A stretch of 38,202 nt of DNA from Xanthomonas nasturtii (GTDB taxonomy: Bacteria; Pseudomonadota; Gammaproteobacteria; Xanthomonadales; Xanthomonadaceae). Below the pieces are notes generated by a model. It worked only from the letters and a program-made list of their open reading frames with translations. It had not been told where the DNA came from and ran no database searches. The position numbers and the translations under genes are program-made. Positions 24,616 through 32,730 of this stretch are shown piece after piece (the stretch's first letter is position 1; every line of letters begins with the position of its first letter). Location of the stretch: contig NZ_LYMI01000037.1 in the NCBI RefSeq assembly GCF_001660815.1, positions 1 to 38,202 on the forward strand, written 5' to 3'.

Positions 24616-26085
24616 CTAGCTCAGATACACGGTCTTGGTTTCGAGGAAGGCATGCAGGCCTTCGATACCGCCTTCGCGGCCGATGCCCGACTGCTTGACG
24701 CCACCGAACGGCATGCTGATATCGACCCACATGCCGTTGATCGCATGACTGCCACTGCGCACGCGCCGTGCGATGCGATAGGCACGTTCGGCGTCTTCGC
24801 TGTAGATCGTGCCGTGCAAACCGTAGTCGCTGGCGTTGGCCTTGGCGATGAGATCGGCCTCGTCGTGGTAGTCGATGAAGCTCACCACCGGGCCGAAGAT
24901 TTCCTCGCGGGCAATGGTCATGTCCGTCGTGACCTCTGCAAACACGGTGGGCTCGACGAAGAACCCACGCGGCAGGTGCGCCGGGCGGCCGCCGCCCATG
25001 ACCAGGCGCGCGCCCTCGGCGTTGCCTTGCGCGATATACGACTGCACGCGTTCAAGTTGCCGGCTCAGCGCCAGCGGTCCCATGCCGGTATCGGCGGCGA
25101 ATGGGTCGCCCAGTTTCACCGTGCTCAATGCGGCGCAATACGCCTGCAGGATTTCCTCGCGGCGCTGCGCCGGTACCAGCACGCGCGACAACGAAAAGCA
25201 CACCTGCCCGGCGATCGGCATGGAGTAGGGCACCAGACTGGGCAGCACTTTGGCGAGGTCGGCATCTTCAAGCACGATGGCCGCCGATTTGCCGCCCAAC
25301 TCCAGTCCAACCCGCGCCAGCCGTGCGGCGCAGGCAATGCCGATCGATCGCCCTGCCTGGGTGGAGCCGGTGAAGCTGACCTTGTCCACGTGCGGGTGGC
25401 GGATCAGTTGCTCGCCCACCTCACGGCCGGCGGGGAGCAGATTGAAGACGCCATCGGGGACTCCAGCGGCGCTGATGCATTCGGCCAGGATGTAGGCGTC
25501 GATCGGCGTTTCCGGCGAGGGCTTGGCCACCACCGTGCAGCCGGCTGCCAGCGCGGCGGCGACCTTGTAGCACAGCAAGACCAGTGGCGCGTTCCATGGC
25601 GTGATTGCGGCGACCACACCCACCGGGTCCTGCACCACATGCACGCGGCCGCCGTTAGGGCGCACGCGCGGTTCGACGAAGGCATGCGTGGCAATCAGGT
25701 CGGCGTAGTAGTCGAACAGATCCGGTGCCTGCTGCGAGGCGCGCGTGCTGAAGCCGATGGTGGCGCCGACCTGCCCCGTCCACGCGTCGGCCAGTTCCGG
25801 CATGCGCGCTCGCAGGTGTTCGGCCACCCGCTTGAGCACCACGCTGCGTTCGGGCGGCGAGAGCTGCGGCCAGGGGCCGCTGTCGAACGCGTTGCGCGCA
25901 GCGGAGATGGCCGCTTCGGTATCTGCGTGCGAGGGTTCGGTGTAGCGCAGCAGCAGCTCTTCGGTGTGCGGTGCGATCACATCGGCATGCCGATCGCCGG
26001 TGCTTGCGCGCCACTGGCCGTCGATGAACAGGCCCAACGGCCCACGCGCGGCGATCCCGCGCAGCGTTGCGGATAAGGCTTCCAT
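24616..26085 (-). CDS. vdh: Vanillin-type aromatic aldehyde dehydrogenase
   Basis: The enzyme oxidises vanillin or 4-hydroxybenzaldehyde to the acid with NAD(P)+. The 489-residue protein has the aldehyde dehydrogenase triad: Asn165 in ITPWNAPL, Glu262 in GLELGGKSAA and Cys296 in AGQVCFSLSR, plus FTGSTQAGR for the cofactor and EEIFGPVVSF near the C terminus. The start at 26085 is fixed by a strong GGAGGGAG ribosome binding site. It lies 82 bp after ech and before fcs on the same strand, the set of genes used for CoA-dependent, non-beta-oxidative cleavage of hydroxycinnamates. The family is certain; vanillin as substrate is inferred from context. Confidence 0.88.
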   Translation of the reverse strand: MEALSATLRGIAARGPLGLFIDGQWRASTGDRHADVIAPHTEELLLRYTEPSHADTEAAISAARNAFDSGPWPQLSPPERSVVLKRVAEHLRARMPELADAWTGQVGATIGFSTRASQQAPDLFDYYADLIATHAFVEPRVRPNGGRVHVVQDPVGVVAAITPWNAPLVLLCYKVAAALAAGCTVVAKPSPETPIDAYILAECISAAGVPDGVFNLLPAGREVGEQLIRHPHVDKVSFTGSTQAGRSIGIACAARLARVGLELGGKSAAIVLEDADLAKVLPSLVPYSMPIAGQVCFSLSRVLVPAQRREEILQAYCAALSTVKLGDPFAADTGMGPLALSRQLERVQSYIAQGNAEGARLVMGGGRPAHLPRGFFVEPTVFAEVTTDMTIAREEIFGPVVSFIDYHDEADLIAKANASDYGLHGTIYSEDAERAYRIARRVRSGSHAINGMWVDISMPFGGVKQSGIGREGGIEGLHAFLETKTVYLS

Positions 26086-26167
26086 ACTCCCTCCTCGGTG
26101 CAGAAAACCACTGGCAGCGCCAGCGATGCGTGGCTGCACGCATCGCTTCAGGCGCCATAGGACTTGC

Positions 26168-26995
26168 TTAGGCGCTGTTTTTCTTGATGTCGTATTCGCC
26201 CAGGCCGGGCTTGTAGCTCTTCTCGTCGATGAATTGACGGATGCCTTCCTTGCGCGCGTTGTTGTCGAACGAGTTCGCTGCTTCCTGCATGCGCACCAGA
26301 TAATCTTCGGCTTCGTCGTAGGTCATGGTGCCGACGCGGCGCACCGCATCCTTGGCGTATTTCAATGCGACCGGGTTCTTGCGCAGCAGCAGCTCGGCCA
26401 CTTCGCGCGTGCGTGCTTCCAGCCGTTCCAGCGGCACGCTTTCGTTGACCAGGCGCCATTCGGCGGCCTTCTTGCCATCCACCATTTCGCCGGTCAGCGT
26501 CATCCACATCGCATCGCGCATGGACAGCAGTTCCACGGCGACCTTGGTGACGCCGCCGCCGGGCAGGATGCCCCAGTTGATTTCCGACAGGCCGAACTGC
26601 GCTTCGTCGGCGGCAATCGCCAGATCGCACGCAAACAACGGGCCGAAGCCACCACCGAAGCACCAGCCATTGACCATGGCGATGGTCGGCTTTTGATACC
26701 AGCGCAGGCGGCGGAACCAGCCATACGATTCGCGCTGCGAGCGACGCACGCCGCGCAGGCCCTGCGCTTCGGTTTCGCGGAAATACTCTTTCAGGTCCAT
26801 GCCGGCCGACCACGCGGTGCCTTCGCCGCCGAGCACCAGCACGCCGACGTTGTCGTCGAACTCCAGCTCGTCCAGCACATCCATCATGCGGCGGTTGAGC
26901 GCCGGGCTCATCGCGTTGCGCTTGTCGGGGCGTGCGAACTTCACCCAGGCAATGCGGTTTTCGATGCGAACCGATACCACGTCATGCTCGTTCAA
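26168..26995 (-). CDS. ech: Feruloyl-CoA (p-hydroxycinnamoyl-CoA) hydratase/lyase
   Basis: The enzyme hydrates feruloyl-CoA and then cleaves it by a retro-aldol step to vanillin and acetyl-CoA. The 275-residue protein is a crotonase with the HCHL pattern: WSAGMDLKEYF (about 61-71), AMVNGWCFGGGFGPLFACDLA (written with its oxyanion Gly near 114), and Glu137 in LSEINWGILPGGG. Glu137 corresponds to the catalytic Glu143 of Pseudomonas HCHL. The full-length match through FIDEKSYKPGLGEYD at the C terminus, typical of HCHL, separates it from general enoyl-CoA hydratases. It is the second gene after marR, 45 bp downstream. Confidence 0.93.
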   Translation of the reverse strand: MNEHDVVSVRIENRIAWVKFARPDKRNAMSPALNRRMMDVLDELEFDDNVGVLVLGGEGTAWSAGMDLKEYFRETEAQGLRGVRRSQRESYGWFRRLRWYQKPTIAMVNGWCFGGGFGPLFACDLAIAADEAQFGLSEINWGILPGGGVTKVAVELLSMRDAMWMTLTGEMVDGKKAAEWRLVNESVPLERLEARTREVAELLLRKNPVALKYAKDAVRRVGTMTYDEAEDYLVRMQEAANSFDNNARKEGIRQFIDEKSYKPGLGEYDIKKNSA

Positions 26996-27040
26996 GCGGC
27001 GTCTCCTTCGAATGGTGAGAGTGCTGGTGTGTGTGCGGGA

Positions 27041-27514
27041 TCAGAGCTCTTCGGCCAGCGCGGTGTCTGGCGCGGCGGCGCGTTCCAGTGTGGCGCTGGC
27101 GTTCAATTTGCAGAGCAGGCGCAGCAGCGTCTGTTGCTCGCTGGCCTGCAGGCCGGTGCAGGTGCGTTCGACCGCGCGCGCCAGGCAGCCTTGTGCAACC
27201 AGCAGCGTGCGCTCGCCCAGGGCGGTCAGATACAGGCCCTTGCTGCGCCGGTCGCGGCCGGCCAGGCGTTCGATCAGGCCTTGATCGGCCAGCGCATTGG
27301 CGATCTTCATGCCGGCCGCGCGGTTGACCAGCAGGCGGTTGCCCAGCTCGGTCTGATCGCAACCGGGTTGGTCGCGGATGTGGATCAACGCGGTCACGCG
27401 CGCCGGAGTGAGGTGCAGCTCGGCCAGTTCCTGGCGCGCGGCGTGGCTGGAGGCCAGGGTGGCCAATTGCAGTTGGTAGCCAAGGTCGGCGGCAAGTGCC
27501 AGGCGAGCGTTCAT
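27041..27514 (-). CDS. MarR-family regulator of the hydroxycinnamate operon
   Basis: The 157-residue protein has the MarR winged helix: LTPARVTALIHIRDQPG, CDQTELGNRLLVNRAAGMKI for the recognition region, and the wing LIERLAGRDRRSKGLYLTALG. HcaR-type MarR proteins repress hydroxycinnamate genes and release DNA when they bind hydroxycinnamoyl-CoA. I use the ATG at 27514. A TTG at 27526 is in frame, but it lies inside the candidate operator and directly beside the predicted -10 box. It heads the marR-ech-vdh-fcs run on the minus strand, so autoregulation of the whole set is likely. Confidence 0.87.
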   Translation of the reverse strand: MNARLALAADLGYQLQLATLASSHAARQELAELHLTPARVTALIHIRDQPGCDQTELGNRLLVNRAAGMKIANALADQGLIERLAGRDRRSKGLYLTALGERTLLVAQGCLARAVERTCTGLQASEQQTLLRLLCKLNASATLERAAAPDTALAEEL

Positions 27515-27526
27515 CGGTCTATCCAA

Positions 27527-27547
27527 ATTGTATCCGTTAAATACAAT
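27527..27547 (-). promoter_or_regulatory. MarR operator candidate over the operon promoter
   Basis: ATTGTAT at 27527-27533 and ATACAAT at 27541-27547 form a perfect 7-bp inverted repeat with a seven-base spacer (CCGTTAA), typical of a MarR dimer site. Read on the minus strand, TACAAT in the downstream arm resembles a sigma-70 -10 hexamer, so a bound repressor would block RNA polymerase. The site ends 13 bases before the marR ATG. Confidence 0.7.
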
Positions 27548-27656
27548 CTAGCCGACCGAAGCGGGCCCTGCAAGAGGGGGCGATGGCGTGATGCGAACCG
27601 CGGTGCGCGGCTGCGTAGGACAGCCGTGCCCATGCGGTTTCAACGATTCATGCAGA

Positions 27657-28052
27657 TTACTGAATCAGCCAGCCCGCGAGCTGTTCACGGGTCAGAAAGC
27701 CGCCGTGGCGGACGTCGAGCGCGTCGAATTCGTCGGCCAGTGCGGGGTTGGCCTGCGCTTCGGCGCGGCTGATGCGGCCATCGCCATCGGTGTCCATGGC
27801 CTGAAAGTCGATGCGGTAGCTGCCGACCACGCTGCTGGGCTGGATCGAACGCACGATCACGCTGGATTCGCCGCGTGGGCGCTCCAGCTGGGTTTGATGG
27901 GTGACCTCGCCGCTGGACAACGGCTGGGTGCGGACGGCGCTGGGCGCGTCGATCAGCGGCATGCTGCTTGCCGGTGTGGGCGCTTGCTGTGCGTGCGTGG
28001 CAGTGCAGATCGACAGCGACAGGACGAGTGTGGCGATACGGCGAGTGGTCAT
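27657..28052 (-). CDS. Small exported EF-hand-domain protein
   Basis: The 131-residue protein has a signal peptide (MTTRRIATLVLSLSICTATHA, cleaved before QQAP). A variable middle part follows, then one clear EF-hand loop, DTDGDGRISRAE near 88-99, with Asp and Gly at calcium positions. A second, degenerate hand lies near LDVRHGGFLTREQL. Such periplasmic EF-hand proteins are frequent in Xanthomonas and probably bind calcium; a partner is unknown. AAGGGG lies before the ATG at 28052. The gene stands alone between the marR promoter region and an unrecognised gene on the same strand. Confidence 0.8.
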   Translation of the reverse strand: MTTRRIATLVLSLSICTATHAQQAPTPASSMPLIDAPSAVRTQPLSSGEVTHQTQLERPRGESSVIVRSIQPSSVVGSYRIDFQAMDTDGDGRISRAEAQANPALADEFDALDVRHGGFLTREQLAGWLIQ

Positions 28053-28212
28053 CAGATCCCCTTGATGCGGAACAGCCGGCAAGCATAGAGCGTGGCGGAG
28101 ACTTTGCGGCGTGCGCGACGGCAGTGCGTGGATGGTGACGGGGGGGATATCGCGTTTGAGCGGTTGACCTGGGCAGACATTCCTGATCGCGTTGTTGCGT
28201 CGTTGCGGGCAG

Positions 28213-28248
28213 GGCGGGCATTGCGCATTGCATCGCACAGTGCCCGCC
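28213..28248 (-). terminator. Hairpin downstream of the 28261-28983 gene
   Basis: GGCGGGCA at 28213-28220 pairs perfectly with TGCCCGCC at 28241-28248 around a 20-base loop. It lies 12 bases beyond the stop of the minus-strand gene. There is no clear T run, so termination is plausible but not assured. Confidence 0.4.
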
Positions 28249-28260
28249 GTGTGCTGCCAC

Positions 28261-28983
28261 TCAGCCGGGGATGAATGGAAACACGATCTTCAGCAGGCCC
28301 TTCAAGCCACCTTCTGCAGTGCTGGCAACGGCTTTGGCGCCGAGGCTGTTGAGCGCGCGGCGCACGTCTTCCCACCGCAGTTGCGCGATGTCCTTCTTGA
28401 GCAGATCCGAAACCTCTTCCGCGGTGGGCGTGAGCTTCTGCAATTCGCGCACGGTGGCCTGCGGATCCGGTTGCAGATAGCCCCAACGTTCGGCGATTTT
28501 CAGCAGGGTGTCGAAGCGCACCGCCACCACTTCGCGGTTGCGTTCGTACACCGGCAGCGCACCGACATCCAGAATAGCCTGCTCGAACTGCTGCGCATCG
28601 TCGGGATGTTCGATCCGCACCGCCAGAAATCCTTCCTTGCGGCTGCGCTCGCTGACGTGCTTTGCGCCGGAGCGCAGATTGTCTTCGGTGAGCACGTTGG
28701 CGACGATGCGCTGCATCGCGGCGTCGCCTTCTTCGGGCACCAGCGAGCGCCAACGCGCATAGCCATCGCGCCGCAATGCCTTGACCTTGGCAGAGGTCAC
28801 CCGCAAGTGCAGGGCGACCATGGCATTGGAGCTGTTGCGCGAGATGGCGCCATCGCGTTCGAGCAGCACGAAGATCAGCAGTTCCAGGTCACGCTTGGTC
28901 AGCGACTGAAACCCCTGCAACAGGGTCAGGCGCAGGAATTCGTTGCCAAAGGCGGCCGCGTCCTTCAATTCGATCGGTTGCAT
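28261..28983 (-). CDS. Conserved-looking protein of unknown function
   Basis: I do not recognise this 240-residue protein. It has no signal peptide and no clear membrane segment until a short hydrophobic end (LLKIVFPFIPG). The first 85 residues (ELKDAAAFGNEFLRLTLLQG, then LTKRDLELLIFVLLERDGAI and VTSAKVKALRRDGYARW) read as helices in a winged-helix-like arrangement. The centre has RIEHPDDAQQFEQAILDVG and VAVRFDTLLKIAERWG, and the C-terminal part is helical (PTAEEVSDLLKKDIAQLRWEDVRRAL). The ATG at 28983 has GGAGG eight bases upstream. The codon pattern is like its neighbours. Cytoplasmic regulatory or defence-related roles are possible, without direct evidence. Confidence 0.75.
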   Translation of the reverse strand: MQPIELKDAAAFGNEFLRLTLLQGFQSLTKRDLELLIFVLLERDGAISRNSSNAMVALHLRVTSAKVKALRRDGYARWRSLVPEEGDAAMQRIVANVLTEDNLRSGAKHVSERSRKEGFLAVRIEHPDDAQQFEQAILDVGALPVYERNREVVAVRFDTLLKIAERWGYLQPDPQATVRELQKLTPTAEEVSDLLKKDIAQLRWEDVRRALNSLGAKAVASTAEGGLKGLLKIVFPFIPG

Positions 28984-29065
28984 GGGGGAGTCCTCCACAG
29001 GTGACCTGCAGGATGCCAGGGCGCTGTTGCGCGGCCTGAGAACCAATGCGACGCACACGCCAGTT

Positions 29066-29958
29066 TCAGAGCCCGGTTTCGCGCCCGCGGCGATCGGACC
29101 TGAATATTTCAACTGCGCCGCGGTCCTGCAAGGTGACAAACACCTGCCGGCGATCGGCGCCGCCGAATGCAACGTTGCTGGCCTTGCGGCCCTTCAACGC
29201 GACTGTGCGCAGCAGCTTGCCCTGCGGCGACACCGCTGCAATCTGCCCGGCATCGGAGCGGGCGATGTACACATTGCCGTCGGCATCGCAGCGCATGCCG
29301 TCCATGCCGAAGTCGGCAAAGCTGATCAGCAGGCGCTTGTTGCGCAGGCCGCCATCGTCAGTACGGTCGTAGACCCATACCTTGCGCGACATGCTTGCGT
29401 TGACGTAGCCCCGTTTGCCGTCGAGGCCGATGGGCGTGGTCATGCCCGCTTCCAACAGGCGCACCACCCCGGTGCGGCTGATGTGCCACAAGCGCCCGCT
29501 GTTGTCCTTCCAGTTGGGGTCGCTGGCGTAAAAGCTGCCATCGGGCGCCAGTGCCAGATCGTTGGGCCATCGGCATCGGGCAATGCCGCAAATGTGCTCA
29601 CCGCGCGCGTGTGCATGTTCACTTGCAGGAGCTTGTGGCCGGTGTGATCGGCAACGAACATGCTGCCGTCGCGAAAGCGGATGCCATTGCCGGCACTGCC
29701 CGCGGGCAGGGTGACGAATACCTCGGCCTTTGCGCTGCCATCTGCTTGCAGCGCGATGCGTGCGATGGTGCCGTCCTTGCCCAGATTCACCGCGTACAGC
29801 GCGCCATCCGGCCCGGCGGCCGGCCCTTCGGCATTGTGGGTGAATGCGCCATCGCCGATCAGATCGCGCGCGACGAACAGCGCACCGTCAGCACCTGCGA
29901 GCGAACTGGACAACAACGCTGCCAGCGGCAGGAAACGCAGGCGGGCAACAGCGATCAT
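29066..29958 (-). pseudogene. SMP-30/gluconolactonase-like gene with a frameshift
   Basis: Two overlapping frames together make one exported beta-propeller protein of about 297 residues. The first part starts at the ATG at 29958 with a signal peptide (RLRFLPLAALLSSSLAGA) and runs through NAEGPAAGPDGALYAVNLGKDG and GNGIRFRDGSMFVADHTGHKLL to LPDADGP. The family then expects NDLALAPDGSFYASDP, but this occurs in the next frame, and the rest (LWHISRTGVVRLLEAGMTTP, FGMDGMRCDADGNVYIAR) continues there to 29066. The span of 893 bases is one short of a multiple of three, so one base is missing near 29561-29567, in GTTGGGCC. It is either a recent pseudogene or a sequencing error. The divergent neighbour is a sugar-oxidoreductase-like gene. 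Confidence 0.8.
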
Positions 29959-30222
29959 GCGGCTTGCTCCAGATGGGACCGTTGGCAGTGTGCCAGAACG
30001 TGCGCAGCGACCATGGCGGCGATCACGCACGATCAAGTAAGGTGCGCGGGCAGCATTGGCCGACGAGCCACCAGCACATCTTCGCTTTGCTGAGACGCGG
30101 GCGCGCCTGGACTCGATGCGGCATGTACTCACTGACACTCCGGTTTGCGTGCGTTGTCGCAACTACCCGACGGTCGCGCGCAATGGTGTGTTAGCCGCTC
30201 ATATCTTGCGAAGGAGGTTTGC

Positions 30223-31332
30223 ATGTCCGTGGAATCGATCACACGTCGCCGCTTGCTCGCTGCTTTCGGCGGTGCAGGCATCCTGCTTGCGGCACCGGCT
30301 TGGGCAGTGCCGAAGAAAAAGCCGGGAAAACCGTTGAATGTAGCGTTGGCGGGCCTGGGCAGTTACGCCAGCGAACAGCTCGCGCCCGGCCTGGCACTGA
30401 CCAAGCATTGCAAGCTCGCTGGCATCGTCACCGGCACGCCTGCAAAGATTCCGCAGTGGCAGGCCAAGTACGGCATCGCCGATCGCAATGTCTACACCTA
30501 CGAGAATTTCGATCGCATTGCCGACAACGACGAAATCGATGTGGTCTACATCGTCACGCCCACGCATCTGCATGCGCCACTGACCGTGCGTGCCGCTGCC
30601 GCAGGCAAGCACGTGTGGTGCGAAAAGCCGATGGCGATGCATGCCGGCGAGTGCGAGGCGATGATTGCGGCCTGCAAGCGCAACAAGGTGGCGCTGACGA
30701 TCGGCTACCGCATGCAGCACGAACCCAATACGCGTCGTCTGATTGCGATGGCCAGCGAGAAGCCGTTCGGTGCGATGCAGCGCGTGCGTGCCGAGGCCGG
30801 TTACAACGGCTATCACGATGCGGCCAAGGAGGACCGCCCGTGGCGTTTGCGCTCCCAGTTCGGTGGCGGTGCGATGTACGACATGGGCGTGTATCCGCTC
30901 AATGCCGCGCGTTACACGGTGGGCGCCGAGCCGCTGGCGGTGACGGCCAAGCGCTGGACCGACCGTCCCGAGTTGTTCGATGAAGTGGACGAACATATGG
31001 ATTTCACGCTGGAATTCCCCAATTCCGTGCGTGCGTCGTGCAAGACCAGCTTCGGCGCCAACATGAATGTGCTGCGCGCCGAATGCGAGCGCGGCTGGTA
31101 CGAGTTGTCGCCATTCCAGAGCTATCAGGGCGTGACCGGCAAGGCGAGCGACGGGCGTGTGTTCGATGCCAAGGTGCCGCACCAGCAGGCGTTGCAGATG
31201 GACGAAGACGCGCTGGCGATCATGAACGGCACGCCGCTACGGGCGCCGGGAGAAGAAGGCCTGCGCGACATCCGCATCGTCGACGCGATCTATCGTTCGG
31301 CACGAGAAGGCAGCAAGCGCATCGCGCTGTGA
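30223..31332 (+). CDS. Tat-exported Gfo/Idh/MocA-family oxidoreductase (glucose-fructose oxidoreductase-like)
   Basis: The 369-residue protein starts with a twin-arginine signal: ITRRRLLAAFGGAG and a hydrophobic stretch ending APAWA near residue 28. The NADP-binding fold VALAGLGSYA follows, then VVYIVTPTHLHAP, the family motif EKP at 134-136 (HVWCEKPMAM), and GGGAMYDMGVYPLNAARY in the C-terminal domain. Tat export with a tightly bound cofactor and this sequence type resemble Zymomonas glucose-fructose oxidoreductase, a periplasmic enzyme making gluconolactone. The divergent gluconolactonase-like gene fits that idea. AAGGAGG lies six bases before the ATG at 30223. The sugar substrate is inferred. 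Confidence 0.9.
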   Translation: MSVESITRRRLLAAFGGAGILLAAPAWAVPKKKPGKPLNVALAGLGSYASEQLAPGLALTKHCKLAGIVTGTPAKIPQWQAKYGIADRNVYTYENFDRIADNDEIDVVYIVTPTHLHAPLTVRAAAAGKHVWCEKPMAMHAGECEAMIAACKRNKVALTIGYRMQHEPNTRRLIAMASEKPFGAMQRVRAEAGYNGYHDAAKEDRPWRLRSQFGGGAMYDMGVYPLNAARYTVGAEPLAVTAKRWTDRPELFDEVDEHMDFTLEFPNSVRASCKTSFGANMNVLRAECERGWYELSPFQSYQGVTGKASDGRVFDAKVPHQQALQMDEDALAIMNGTPLRAPGEEGLRDIRIVDAIYRSAREGSKRIAL

Positions 31333-31375
31333 TGGCGGCCCGCTGCGTCGATTGGCGGAGCGGGGTCTGAAACTG

Positions 31376-31401
31376 CGCTGAGCAAGCAGGCTTGCTCAGC
31401 G
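31376..31401 (+). terminator. 12-bp perfect hairpin after the oxidoreductase gene
   Basis: CGCTGAGCAAGC at 31376-31387 and GCTTGCTCAGCG at 31390-31401 are perfect complements with only two bases between them. In RNA the inner pairs would open to form a usable loop. It lies 43 bases after the stop. The following TAGTTGG is a weak T tract, so it is a probable, not certain, terminator. Confidence 0.5.
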
Positions 31402-31612
31402 TAGTTGGCAAGATGCACTGCGGACTGGTTGTCTGGCACTTGGCAAGTGTCGCAAGGCGCGGTTGGCCTCGACTGCCAACTGCGCAGTTGGAATGCCACA
31501 GAAAGGCGCGTTAGGGCGCCTGTCAACAACTATGGCGGATTGCGCCGGTTGTTAATCGAATGATCGAAGCGATCAGCACCGCAGCAACCCCGCGCCAGCC
31601 AACCGCTCTACG

Positions 31613-31648
31613 ATTCCCGATTCCCGATTCCCCAATCCCGACTCCCGC
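31613..31648. repeat. GATTCCC/ACTCCC short tandem repeat
   Basis: GATTCCC is repeated three times in seven-base steps and then decays to AATCCCG and ACTCCCG before the rlmM stop. Similar heptamer tracts are common between Xanthomonas genes. There are no unique spacers, so this is not a CRISPR array. Confidence 0.75.
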
Positions 31649-31650
31649 CC

Positions 31651-32694
31651 TCAATCCCGCATCGCCAGCACCGTGATCTCTTCGCGATCGTGATACAGCT
31701 GCTTGGCGCGCACGATCAATGATTTCTCTGCCTGCTGCTCGAACAGGTCCAGGCACAGGCGGGTTTCGTCCCAGCGCTTTTTCATCGGCAGTTTGAGGTT
31801 GAAGATGGTGTTGCGGCACCAGCCTTCGCGCACCCAGGTGGCCATGCGTTCGGCCACACGGCGCGGTTGCTCGACCATGTCGCAGACCATCCAGTCCAGC
31901 GGTTGCGCAGGCTTCCAGTGAAAGCCGTCGGCACGCAGATGCTCCACCAGCCCGGTCTCCAGCACATGCTCGCGCAGCGGGCCGTTGTCGACGCTGGTGA
32001 CGTGCACGTGCTGCCGCGTCAGCACCCAGGTCCAGCCGCCGGGTGCCGCGCCCAGATCGGCCGCGCGCATGCCGGGCTTGACCAATGTTTCGCGTTCTTC
32101 GGGAGTCAGCAGCGTGAGCAGGGCTTCGTCGAGTTTGAGCGCAGAGCGCGAGGGCGCTTCGGGCAGCAATTTCAGGCGTGGAATGCCCAACGGCCACGGC
32201 GCGCTGTCGGCGCTGTCGGCAATGGCCAGTAGCGCGTGGTCGCCGTCGAGAAAACAGATGTGCAGCCGCGGTTGGCGCGGTTGCGGCTTGTCGGTGAGCA
32301 GGCCGGCCTTGCGCAGTGCAGGGCGCAAGGCGTTGCCGAAGCTGCGCGCCAGGCCCGCCAGTGGCTTGCCGGCGTCCGAATCCGGGTGTTCCACCCACAG
32401 ATCGCCGAAACGTTGCTGTCCTTCCAACGCGGCCAGCATCGGGGTGATGCGGTCCTTGGGGTCGATACCTTTCAGTTCGGCAATCACCACCAGCTTCTGC
32501 CGCGCGAAGATCAATTCGCGCCAATGCAGTTTGGCGGCAAGTTGCGCGGCCTCGTCGCAGACGAAGAGCACATAGCCATCGTTGCGCTGGGTGCGCGCGT
32601 AGCCGGCGATGCCGATGAATGCGGCGCGTGCGCTCAGTTCTGCAGCCAGCTCAGGCTCGAAGCCCTGGCGGCAGTAACACAGCAGGCCGCTCAT
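31651..32694 (-). CDS. rlmM: 23S rRNA (cytidine2498-2'-O)-methyltransferase
   Basis: RlmM methylates the 2'-hydroxyl of C2498 in 23S rRNA. From the ATG at 32694 the protein has 347 residues beginning MSGLLCYCRQGFEPELAAEL, the family start. The N-terminal THUMP-like part is followed by the SAM-binding Rossmann domain with MRAADLGAAPGGWTWVL near residue 210, VTSVDNGPL, and VCDMVEQP. The later FNLKLPMKKRW carries the catalytic Lys of the KDKE set. The open frame continues ten residues upstream, but those do not fit the family. It lies 36 bp after the deaminase gene on the same strand. Confidence 0.95.
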   Translation of the reverse strand: MSGLLCYCRQGFEPELAAELSARAAFIGIAGYARTQRNDGYVLFVCDEAAQLAAKLHWRELIFARQKLVVIAELKGIDPKDRITPMLAALEGQQRFGDLWVEHPDSDAGKPLAGLARSFGNALRPALRKAGLLTDKPQPRQPRLHICFLDGDHALLAIADSADSAPWPLGIPRLKLLPEAPSRSALKLDEALLTLLTPEERETLVKPGMRAADLGAAPGGWTWVLTRQHVHVTSVDNGPLREHVLETGLVEHLRADGFHWKPAQPLDWMVCDMVEQPRRVAERMATWVREGWCRNTIFNLKLPMKKRWDETRLCLDLFEQQAEKSLIVRAKQLYHDREEITVLAMRD

Positions 32695-32730
32695 CGCGGC
32701 ACCCGCAGCGCGCCGGCGGTGCACGCGACA

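Larger units (their letters stand above)
31333..31650. other. Palindrome-rich intergenic region with a GATTCCC repeat
   Basis: No gene is visible in this 318-bp gap between the oxidoreductase and rlmM stops. It holds at least five perfect inverted repeats: 12-bp arms at 31376-31387/31390-31401, CACTT/AAGTG at 31437-31449, the 16-bp palindrome CCAACTGCGCAGTTGG at 31476-31491, AGGCGC/GCGCCT at 31504-31521, and a two-part stem AACAAC..GGCG/CGCC..GTTGTT at 31525-31553. A short repeat block follows from about 31613. The first hairpin may end the oxidoreductase transcript. The rest could be a structured RNA or the remains of repeats. Confidence 0.55.

Noticed and set aside
24652..27772. Long plus-strand open frames across vdh, ech and marR
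   Set aside because: They are antisense to genes with intact catalytic motifs and show His/Gly/Ala-rich composition typical of shadow frames.
31613..31648. CRISPR-like short repeats
   Set aside because: The seven-base units are contiguous and have no spacers.
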